A stretch of 7,894 bases of DNA, from NCBI GenBank assembly GCA_021799555.1, contig JAJZAG010000179.1, positions 1 through 7,894 on the forward strand, read 5' to 3'. Positions 1 to 4,907 of this stretch are shown here, one piece after another. The stretch comes from Deltaproteobacteria bacterium. GTDB lineage: Bacteria > Desulfobacterota > Binatia > Binatales > Binataceae. Position 1 is the stretch's first letter; each line of letters begins with the position of its first letter. Made by a program: the position numbers and the translations under genes. The notes under the pieces are model-generated. The model was not told where the DNA came from. It saw only the letters and a list, made by a program, of their open reading frames with translations, and made no database searches.

Positions 1-1
1 T

Positions 2-274
2 CTAGACCACGCAGAATACGATGTCGCGCATGCGATCGCGCCGGCCGAGGCGCTCATGAACGCGGCGCGAATCCGCATGCGGCCGATCCTGATGACCACG
101 CTCGCGACGGCAGCCGGCCTGTTCCCCCTGGCCCTCGGTCTCGGCGCGGGCGCCAAAGTGCAGCAACCGCTCAGTATTGCGGTGATCGGCGGACTGATAT
201 TCGCGATGCTGCTATCGACGCAGCTGGCCGGCGGTATCTATCTTCTCGGCACGCGCCAGCACAAGCTCGACTGA
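2..274 (+). CDS. RND-family efflux transporter permease, C-terminal end (partial)
   Basis: This is the last ~90 residues of a resistance-nodulation-division inner-membrane pump; the 5' part lies outside the window. The open frame runs from base 2. It shows the family's cytoplasmic motif before the penultimate helix (an A..EA segment, then RIRMRPILMTTLAT) and then two membrane segments with AAGLFPLALGLGAGAKVQQP and LSIAVIGGLIFAML. The R-MRPILMT and QQPLSIAVIGG blocks are characteristic of AcrB/CzcA-type proteins, which use proton motive force to export drugs or metals as trimers with a periplasmic adaptor and an outer-membrane channel. The protein ends soon after the last helix (GTRQHKLD), without the usual VPVLY-type sequence, so the extreme C-terminus is slightly unusual. 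Substrate class (metal or drug) cannot be judged from this fragment. It converges on the minus-strand methyltransferase gene 28 bases away. Confidence 0.9.
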   Translation, partial: LDHAEYDVAHAIAPAEALMNAARIRMRPILMTTLATAAGLFPLALGLGAGAKVQQPLSIAVIGGLIFAMLLSTQLAGGIYLLGTRQHKLD

Positions 275-302
275 CTATCCGCGTTCGCGCGCCGAGAATC
301 TA

Positions 303-971
303 TCAAACGACACCTGGCACAAGCCGGAATCTAACCTGGTGCTGGTAGACTCGATAGTCCGAGTCGGCGGCCAGCAGCGCTTCTTCCATCTCGATTCGCC
401 ATACCATGAACGGCAGCGACGCAAAAATCAGAATCACGTTGCTCAAGCTTGGATACGAAAGCGCAAATCCAATCGTCAGTATAAGCCAGCCTAGATAGAT
501 TGGATGCCGCACGATCGAGAATGGACCTTTCGACACTATGCCGCGATTTGCCGGCAGAATTCCGAAGCGCCGCCCCATACAGATCCGCGCGCTCTGCGAA
601 AACGCCACGCCAGTCACTTCAAACACGATCCCCGCAGCCGCCCAAAGCCCGGTTGATGGCGTCGCCGGCCGCATCAGGCACGGCACCACTAGCATCCCGG
701 CGGATGCTGCGAACGCGGGGATCGTTAGCATCGCGGACTTTGCCGGCGCTCGCACCAGTGAAAAAAATCCCATGATAATCGCGCCCGCGATCCATACCGT
801 ACTCGCGACACCACTCTCGCGCTGATTTGCACTTGGCAACGCCGCTACGAAAAACGAGGCTGCCAAAAGCACGTTGGCAAACGCATGTCCGAGACCCGCC
901 CACGTAACGACGGGAGTCTTGATTGTCACGGGACCACATAATGGTCTAGCGGCAGCTTCCATTTGAGACAT
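303..971 (-). CDS. Isoprenylcysteine carboxyl methyltransferase-family membrane protein
   Basis: A 222-residue integral membrane protein of the ICMT/PEMT-like family, whose known members use S-adenosylmethionine to methylate lipid or isoprenylated substrates at the membrane. About five or six hydrophobic segments are visible (roughly residues 26-45, 57-73, 79-98, 108-125, 157-172 and 175-191). The family signature lies in the C-terminal half: GRRFGILP at 133-140, KGPFSIVRHPIYLGW at 148-162 (the RHP-Y-G core), paired acidic residues in RIEMEEALL at 192-200, and D-Y--Y---VRFRLVPG at 205-220. The start at 971 has a GAGG Shine-Dalgarno a few bases upstream; a second Met at residue 4 is an alternative. 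The family assignment is firm. The substrate is unknown, because bacterial members rarely have defined roles. It stands alone on the minus strand and has no visible link to the catabolic genes. Confidence 0.88.
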   Translation of the reverse strand: MSQMEAAARPLCGPVTIKTPVVTWAGLGHAFANVLLAASFFVAALPSANQRESGVASTVWIAGAIIMGFFSLVRAPAKSAMLTIPAFAASAGMLVVPCLMRPATPSTGLWAAAGIVFEVTGVAFSQSARICMGRRFGILPANRGIVSKGPFSIVRHPIYLGWLILTIGFALSYPSLSNVILIFASLPFMVWRIEMEEALLAADSDYRVYQHQVRFRLVPGVV

Positions 972-1036
972 GTATCCTCACGCGCGACTTCGCTTCGACA
1001 AATCGCTCGAAAATCCAAGCTGACATGCGATCAGCC

Positions 1037-1051
1037 GTCCTGATTCAGGAC
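1037..1051. repeat. Perfect 15-bp palindrome upstream of the methyltransferase gene
   Basis: GTCCTGATTCAGGAC is a 7+1+7 perfect inverted repeat. It lies 66 bases upstream of the minus-strand methyltransferase start and about 50 bases upstream of the tRNA promoter. It could be a protein-binding site for either transcription unit. It is not followed by a T-run on either strand, so it is not an intrinsic terminator. I recognise no specific regulator for it. Confidence 0.45.
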
Positions 1052-1099
1052 AGCAAAGTCGCTCGCGAACAAAAAGGGAGCAACCGCCATGCCATCATG

Positions 1100-1128
1100 T
1101 TGCCGCGAGCCGGACGGTCTCGTATAAA
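1100..1128 (+). promoter_or_regulatory. Sigma70-type promoter for tRNA-Leu
   Basis: A -35 box TTGCCG (1100-1105; four of six consensus bases) and a -10 box TATAAA (1123-1128; five of six) are separated by exactly 17 bases. The expected transcription start near 1135 lies about 15 bases before the mature tRNA 5' end, leaving a short leader for RNase P removal. Box match, ideal spacing and position make this the best-supported promoter in the window. Confidence 0.7.
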
Positions 1129-1149
1129 TGAAAGCGCGCTGCAATCAAG

Positions 1150-1235
1150 GCCGAGGTGGCGAAACGGCAGACGCAGAGGACTCAAAATCCTCCGTGGGTA
1201 ACCACATGCGGGTTCAAGTCCCGCCCTCGGCACCA
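1150..1235 (+). tRNA. tRNA-Leu (anticodon CAA), CCA encoded
   Basis: A complete class II tRNA cloverleaf. The acceptor stem GCCGAGG (1150-1156) pairs with CCTCGGC (1225-1231), followed by discriminator A and a genomically encoded CCA (1233-1235). The anticodon stem GAGGA (1176-1180) pairs with TCCTC (1188-1192) around loop CTCAAAA, giving anticodon CAA at 1183-1185, which reads UUG leucine codons. A long variable arm (1193-1207) with a GTGG/CCAC stem is typical of tRNA-Leu. The T-arm GCGGG-TTCAAGT-CCCGC spans 1208-1224. Discriminator A and the long variable arm fit leucine identity. No second copy of the 3' end is seen nearby, so there is no sign of an integrated element using it as an attachment site. 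Confidence 0.97.
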
Positions 1236-1247
1236 ACTTCGATCGAC

Positions 1248-1263
1248 AATCGCTGCGATTTTT
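1248..1263 (+). terminator. Possible weak intrinsic terminator after tRNA-Leu
   Basis: Thirteen bases after the encoded CCA, AATCG (1248-1252) pairs with CGATT (1256-1260) around a CTG loop and runs into TTT. The T-run is five bases if the last two stem bases are counted. Placement is right for terminating the tRNA transcript, but the stem is short and AT-containing, so it would be inefficient. Confidence 0.3.
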
Positions 1264-1851
1264 AGTGCGGGAGATTTCGGCTCCCAAATCCTCGGCTCGG
1301 CTTTCGTAGCCGACTTTGGCTGAACTTTGGATGTCCTCGACTTGGTCGTAGCGTCGACGGTCTCTTCGAGCAGATGTCGGCCGCGTTGTTGCGAGTTTGG
1401 TATCAAGTAGTTACGAGTCGTTCTCCAAGTCTCTATCCGGATAGGAGCGGACAAGTATGGGGCGGGAAAATGAATCGATGGATTTGCTTGACGCGGCACG
1501 GCGAAAGGTCGAGAGCGCAAGAGACGTTCTCATCTGAACTCGCTAGGATTTTGCCGCCCAAACAGTCGCTGGACCCAGAACAAGTCCCGGACAAACTTCC
1601 CGTCACAGTAAACCGCAACTCTGAACCCGTGATAGTTTCGGCCACGGCGGCAAAAGATCAGGCCACTCTGGCCCCAATTCCGCCCTCCGCCTTGGCGCGA
1701 CCCCGCAGGATATTCCCGACAAGGCATGCACAAAGCTTGCGCGCACCGCGCCTGCACTTTATAAACGGCGTGAGTATCGCCTAAGCATTGACCAAACGCG
1801 TGTCCGCTTGAGGTCCCTTCACACTACCGATACGCCAAGCGCTTTAGCGGC

Positions 1852-2007
1852 ATGTGGGAGATCGACGATTCCGCAGCAGGGTACGTGGACTGCCGCGAAC
1901 TGCCGGACTATTCCGAAGAAGCGGTCAGGTACGTCGAGGAGCAACGCGTTATTGCGTGCTTGACAATTCTGAAGTGTGTGCTCAATATCCAATGGTTGAA
2001 CCAATGA
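1852..2007 (+). CDS. Short ORF overlapping the regulator start, function unknown (doubtful)
   Basis: An open frame of 51 codons from ATG 1852 to TGA 2005-2007; the frame is open back to 1792 without another ATG. It is rich in acidic residues early (MWEIDD, ELPDYSEEAVRYVEE) and becomes hydrophobic (CLTILKCVL), which looks more protein-like than the competing frame through the same bases. Its stop shares the ATGA of the preferred regulator start at 2004, an arrangement typical of translational coupling. Against it: no clear Shine-Dalgarno, no family I recognise, and a promoter-like TTGACA inside it. It could be a leader peptide gene, the 3' remnant of a decayed gene, or chance. Confidence 0.2.
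   Translation: MWEIDDSAAGYVDCRELPDYSEEAVRYVEEQRVIACLTILKCVLNIQWLNQ
1960..1988 (+). promoter_or_regulatory. Candidate promoter of the GntR-family regulator gene
   Basis: A perfect TTGACA -35 box (1960-1965) is followed after 17 bases by CAATAT (1983-1988). That weak -10 matches only three of six bases but keeps the important second A and final T. The predicted start point near 1995 falls on the TGGTTGAACCA palindrome and just before the ATG at 2004, so the transcript would be nearly leaderless. The -35 match is strong, the -10 is not. Confidence 0.4.
1993..2003. promoter_or_regulatory. FadR-type operator candidate (TGGTTGAACCA), likely autoregulatory
   Basis: A perfect 5+1+5 palindrome that can be read as TGGT-N3-ACCA. 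This fits the general pattern of FadR-subfamily GntR operators (T-N-GT, short spacer, AC-N-A); E. coli FadR sites have the TGGT-N3-ACCA form. It lies directly before the FadR-type regulator's ATG and over its predicted transcription start, so the simplest reading is a self-repression site. Binding is inferred, not shown. Confidence 0.5.
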
Positions 2008-2834
2008 AGCACACGAAGAACACTTCGGTCAACCGCGAGAATCCCGCGGTTGCCGCGCGGGGCACGCGAATTCGAGAAGCTCCCCGAAGGGGTGCACGCG
2101 CGGAGTTCCACCCAATCAAAGCTCCGCGCGCGTTTGAAGAGATCGCGGAACAGATCCGGCGCGAGCTGTCGAATCGGCGTTTGCGGCCCGGCGACCGGCT
2201 TCCCGCCGAACGCACCTTGGCGCAGCAGTTCGGCGTCTCACGCAATACCTTGCGGGAAGCTCTGCGATCGCTGGAAAACTCCGGCCTGCTCCACCTGCGA
2301 AAAGGCGCGAGCGGCGGCGCGTTCGTGCGCGAGAGTACCGGAGACGCGATCGTCGCCGGGTTGCGCGACATGTTTAACATGGGCGCGATCGAGCCAGAGC
2401 ACTTGACCGAGGCGCGAGTGATGATCGAATCGATCGCCGTGCGCGCCGCGTGCGAGCGCGCGACCACCGCCGACGTAGATGCCTTGAAATTTAATATCGC
2501 GGCAGCCGAGCGGGCGGTGCGCGAACGGGCCGATTTCTACGCTCAAGCGGCCATCCATCTCGATTTTCACCGCATCCTGGCGCGCGCCACGAAGAATCCA
2601 GTGATGGTCATCGTGATGGAGGGCCTGCTCGACGTGATGCAGCACTTTATCCGTGCGATTGGCCAGACCCGCAATCCGTGGGTAATTCCATCGCGCCGGC
2701 GTTTCATCCGGCATTTTGAGGTGCGCGACAGCGACGCCGCCGTGGCCGAGATGCAACAGCATCTCGATCGCATCAACCGCTACTATCTTGCGCTCGTGAA
2801 AGAGAAGGATCGGGCCGAAGCCGCAAATGGATAA
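2004..2834 (+). CDS. GntR-family transcriptional regulator, FadR/FCD subfamily
   Basis: A 276-residue regulator. An N-terminal winged helix-turn-helix (about residues 42-110) carries the GntR signature: FEEIAEQIRREL, then RPGDRLPAERTLAQQFGVSR, TLREALRSLENSGLL and the wing GASGGAFV. The C-terminal all-helical FCD ligand-binding domain (about 130-265) has EARVMIESIAVRAAC, FHRILARATKNP and the RHFEVRD / AEMQQHL helix with H237 and H253. FCD regulators bind small carboxylates or acyl-type ligands and usually repress a neighbouring pathway. Here the catabolic operon follows on the same strand. The usual Asp four residues before the FCD ligand His (H189) is His185. I prefer ATG 2004 because the predicted transcript starts near 1995; ATG 1992 would add four residues, and the frame is open back to GTG 1854 with unconserved sequence. 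No start has a good Shine-Dalgarno. The ~40-residue basic N-terminal extension is longer than usual. Confidence 0.9.
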   Translation: MKHTKNTSVNRENPAVAARGTRIREAPRRGARAEFHPIKAPRAFEEIAEQIRRELSNRRLRPGDRLPAERTLAQQFGVSRNTLREALRSLENSGLLHLRKGASGGAFVRESTGDAIVAGLRDMFNMGAIEPEHLTEARVMIESIAVRAACERATTADVDALKFNIAAAERAVRERADFYAQAAIHLDFHRILARATKNPVMVIVMEGLLDVMQHFIRAIGQTRNPWVIPSRRRFIRHFEVRDSDAAVAEMQQHLDRINRYYLALVKEKDRAEAANG

Positions 2835-2943
2835 CGAAGTGCCTGGCGGAGTGCGCGTTCTTGATTTCGCGACAATCGTGCCGAATCCCTATCGCACCCG
2901 GATGTTCGCCGCTCGCGGCGCTTTTGAATCGAGGCGTTCGTGA
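2827..2943 (+). pseudogene. N-terminal remnant of a CaiB/BaiF (class III) CoA-transferase
   Basis: A 38-codon frame beginning at ATG 2827, overlapping the regulator's last codons and stop (ATGGATAA), and ending at TGA 2941-2943. Its translation contains PGGVRVLDFATIVPNPYRTR followed by MFAARGAFE. This matches the start of family III CoA-transferases, which typically read L-G-VRVLDF-----GP-ATR-LADLGA-VIKVE. Intact members are around 400 residues and move CoA between carboxylic acids. Here the similarity stops just after the LADLGA equivalent, and the remaining bases are the operon's control region. A large 3' deletion is the likely explanation. The overlap with the regulator suggests that the ancestral gene was its translationally coupled neighbour. 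A retained short peptide cannot be excluded but is less likely. Confidence 0.6.
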
Positions 2944-2948
2944 CGAAC
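2936..2948. promoter_or_regulatory. Palindromic operator candidate 1 upstream of the catabolic operon
   Basis: GTTCGTGACGAAC is a perfect 6+1+6 inverted repeat. Its core TCGTGACGA fits the T-N-GT-N1-AC-N-A form of FadR-subfamily operators. It overlaps the stop of the CoA-transferase remnant and lies only two bases from a second palindrome, with centres 16 bases apart. It is a plausible binding site for the upstream FCD regulator or a second factor. Confidence 0.5.
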
Positions 2949-2950
2949 TC

Positions 2951-2965
2951 TGGTTATTATAACCA
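2951..2965. promoter_or_regulatory. Palindromic operator/promoter element 2 upstream of the catabolic operon
   Basis: TGGTTATTATAACCA is a perfect 7+1+7 palindrome, 20 bases before the extradiol dioxygenase start codon. Its outer half-sites TGGT/ACCA equal those of the regulator's own operator, but the spacer is seven bases instead of three. It contains -10-like hexamers (TATTAT at 2955-2960, TATAAC at 2958-2963), each five of six to consensus, with no good -35 at standard distance. It may be the operon's promoter and operator combined; a bound protein would cover the -10 region. Confidence 0.55.
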
Positions 2966-2985
2966 CTCGAACGGAGGGCGCGTAA

Positions 2986-4026
2986 ATGGGTGAGATTCTG
3001 GCGGTTGGGATTACTCACTATCCGCCGCTGGCGGGCGCCGACGAATCGATGGCTTGGATTCTCCGGCGGATGCTCGAGAACCCGCATCTGCCGGACCAGC
3101 TTCGCCAGCCCAGCGGATGGCCCGATGCCATGCGCGCCGAATGGGGCGGCGATCAGGGCGTCAGCGCCGCGCGCGCGCATCGTGCGCGGCTGCTCGATTC
3201 ACTGCGCAAGGCGCGCGCCGAAATCGATGCTTTCCGCCCCGATTTTATTCTTATCTGGGGTGATGACCAGTACGAGAATTTCCGCGAAGATATAATTCCT
3301 CCCTATTGCATCTATGCGCACGAGGCGTTCAGTTTCCAACCTCCCGCGCGTAACGTATGGAATGAATCGGCGGACAAAACATTCCAAATCCCGGGAATGG
3401 TTTCCGCCGGCAAGTATCTGGCGAGCGCGCTTATCGAGACTGGATTTGATTGCGCGTACTCATATCGGCCGTTGCATAACTCGCTCGGCCACGCATTCGC
3501 GAACGCCGTGATGTATCTCGATTACGATCGGCGCGGCTTCGATTATCCGATCATTCCATTTGCGATCAATTGCTACGGGCGGCGGGTAATCGCCCAACGT
3601 GGTGGACTGCCGGTCTTCAATGATCCTCCTTCATCCGGCCAGCTCGATCCTCCCGCGCCTACGCCGGCGCGTCTCTTCGACCTCGGCGCCGCCACGGCGC
3701 GAGTTCTCGCCGCCAGCCCCTGGCGCGTCGCGCTGCTGGCGTCGTCGGGGTGGTCGCACGCGTTCCTCACCGCAAAGAATCACTATCTGTATCCGGATAC
3801 CAATGCCGACCGCTTGCTATTCGGAGCGCTGCGCGCCGGCGACTATGCTGCGTGGCGCGGCTATCCAGCGTCGTCCGTCGAGGACAGTGGCCAGCAGGAA
3901 ATCCTGAATTGGATGTGCCTGGCGGGCGCGCTTGCGGAACTTCGTCGCAATCCCCGCGAACTGGAATTCGTTGATACGTGGATATTCAACTCAACCAAGT
4001 GCTTTCTCATAGCTCCACCCCGTTGA
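2986..4026 (+). CDS. Class III extradiol ring-cleavage dioxygenase (LigB superfamily)
   Basis: A 346-residue protein of the LigB-type extradiol dioxygenase superfamily, which uses Fe(II) and O2 to open catecholic rings next to the hydroxyl pair. GGAGGG eight bases upstream supports this start. Motifs by comparison with LigB: H11 in GITHYPP (first iron ligand), WGDDQYENF at 91-99 (position of the second ligand), LLASSGWSHAF at 250-260 with H258 as the predicted catalytic base, and QQEILNWMCLAGAL at 303-316 with E305 as the carboxylate ligand. H164 and H169 in PLHNSLGHAF are further candidates. Oddly, the second ligand His is Gln95 here. With the following dehydrogenase and Rieske oxygenase, it likely opens the catechol they make. 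By analogy with the p-cumate route this would be a 2,3-dihydroxybenzoate-type substrate cleaved distally. The superfamily is confident; the substrate is inference. Confidence 0.85.
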   Translation: MGEILAVGITHYPPLAGADESMAWILRRMLENPHLPDQLRQPSGWPDAMRAEWGGDQGVSAARAHRARLLDSLRKARAEIDAFRPDFILIWGDDQYENFREDIIPPYCIYAHEAFSFQPPARNVWNESADKTFQIPGMVSAGKYLASALIETGFDCAYSYRPLHNSLGHAFANAVMYLDYDRRGFDYPIIPFAINCYGRRVIAQRGGLPVFNDPPSSGQLDPPAPTPARLFDLGAATARVLAASPWRVALLASSGWSHAFLTAKNHYLYPDTNADRLLFGALRAGDYAAWRGYPASSVEDSGQQEILNWMCLAGALAELRRNPRELEFVDTWIFNSTKCFLIAPPR

Positions 4027-4059
4027 GCAACGATTATTCAGACAGCGCGAGTCAACCGA

Positions 4060-4872
4060 ATGAGACTGGCCGCAAAAACAGCATTGGTAACAGGAACCAG
4101 TACTAATATCGGCGGAGGTATCGCGGAAAGTCTCGCCGCCGAGGGCGCCGCCGTGGTGTGCGTGGACAGGCGTCCGGAAAATGCCGCTGATTGCGCGCGC
4201 TATCTCAAGAGTATCGATGCCCGAGCGATTGGGCTCACCTGCGACGTTACCGACGAGGCGCAAGTAATCGCCGCCACCAACGCCGCCAATCAGGCCTTCG
4301 GCGGAATTGATATACTCGTCAATAACGCTGCCATCTTCAACAAGAAAGGCGTTCTCGATATGCCGCTCGACGAATGGCAACGTCAAACTGCCGTCATCCT
4401 GAACGGCGCCTTTCTGTTTACCAAGCATGTGGCGCGGTTGATGATCGAACAGCACCGCAACGGCGCCATAATCAATATCATCTCGACCGCGGGGCATCAG
4501 GGCGAGCCCGGCAACATCGCGTACTGCACTGCAAAGGGCGGCCTGTTGAACTTTACGCGCTCGGCTGCGATGGAACTGGTTGGCCACGGAATCCGCGTCA
4601 ACAGCCTTACCCCAACCGCCACCGATCCGTCGGAGTCGCTCGAACGTGCGGCGCGATGGGGCCGGACGGTGCGCAACGCCGAGGAGATAAGGCAAGCGTT
4701 TGAGCCGTTTCGCACGCGGGTGCCGATGCGCCGACTGCCTGGTCCGCGCGATTACGGACGAGCCGCCGTCTTTCTCGCGTCGGACGACGCAGCAATGATT
4801 ACTGGAATCGATTTGCGGGTTGATGCGGGCGCGATCGCGCGGTATTGGGCCTGGGATCCGCCGGAGAAATAG
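4060..4872 (+). CDS. Short-chain dehydrogenase/reductase, probable cis-dihydrodiol dehydrogenase
   Basis: A 270-residue classical SDR. The Rossmann cofactor motif is TGTSTNIGGG (11-20), with Asn where the common TGxxxGIG has Gly, a frequent variant. Asp36 after the second strand (VVCVDRR) points to NAD rather than NADP. NNAA lies at 88-91, N115 in ILNGAF, and the catalytic residues are S142 (IISTAG), Y155 and K159 (YCTAK). The C-terminal TGIDLRVDAG block is at 248-257. In an operon with a Rieske oxygenase and a ring-cleaving dioxygenase, the likely reaction is NAD-dependent oxidation of a cis-dihydrodiol to a catechol, as CmtB/BphB-type enzymes do. A FabG-like oxoacyl reductase role cannot be excluded from sequence alone. 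The ribosome binding site is weak. The gene starts 33 bases after the extradiol gene and ends 35 bases before the oxygenase gene, on the same strand. Confidence 0.88.
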   Translation: MRLAAKTALVTGTSTNIGGGIAESLAAEGAAVVCVDRRPENAADCARYLKSIDARAIGLTCDVTDEAQVIAATNAANQAFGGIDILVNNAAIFNKKGVLDMPLDEWQRQTAVILNGAFLFTKHVARLMIEQHRNGAIINIISTAGHQGEPGNIAYCTAKGGLLNFTRSAAMELVGHGIRVNSLTPTATDPSESLERAARWGRTVRNAEEIRQAFEPFRTRVPMRRLPGPRDYGRAAVFLASDDAAMITGIDLRVDAGAIARYWAWDPPEK

Positions 4873-4907
4873 GAATATTCGCCGCTAACAAGCTCGGGAG
4901 AACTGGA

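Larger units (their letters stand above)
1236..1989. other. About 750-base stretch without a recognisable gene
   Basis: No recognisable protein was found here. The longest plus-strand open frame (1374-1784, 136 codons) has no domain-like pattern, is Arg/Pro/Ser rich and has no convincing ribosome binding site, so I treat it as chance. A 26-codon frame at 1457-1537 does have an AGGAG nine bases before its ATG and an acidic/basic helical look (it contains MDLLDAARRKVESARDV), then meets TGA. It could be a small protein or the head of a decayed gene. Minus-strand frames crossing 1150-1235 are antisense translations of the tRNA. The last part carries the short ORF and promoter listed separately. 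The stretch may hold decayed coding sequence. Confidence 0.4.

Noticed and set aside
280..291. CGCG-TTCG-CGCG hairpin between the convergent RND and methyltransferase genes
   Set aside because: The stem is only four base pairs with no T-run on either side, so it is not convincing as a terminator.
1208..1235. tRNA 3' end as a possible attachment site of a genomic island covering the catabolic genes
   Set aside because: I see no repeat of the tRNA 3' end, no integrase or transposase and no composition break within the window.
1045..1520. Minus-strand open frames whose translations include an RAGLEPACGYPRR-like segment
   Set aside because: This sequence is the reverse-strand translation of the tRNA-Leu gene, a well-known source of spurious predicted proteins.
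1374..1784. 136-codon plus-strand frame in the gap between tRNA-Leu and the regulator
   Set aside because: No ribosome binding site, no domain pattern and an Arg/Pro/Ser-rich composition; best explained as a chance open frame in GC-rich DNA.
4085..4099. TGGT-N7-ACCA arrangement resembling palindrome 2, inside the start of the SDR gene
   Set aside because: The inner bases are not symmetric, and the sequence encodes the conserved glycine-rich cofactor motif, which explains it.
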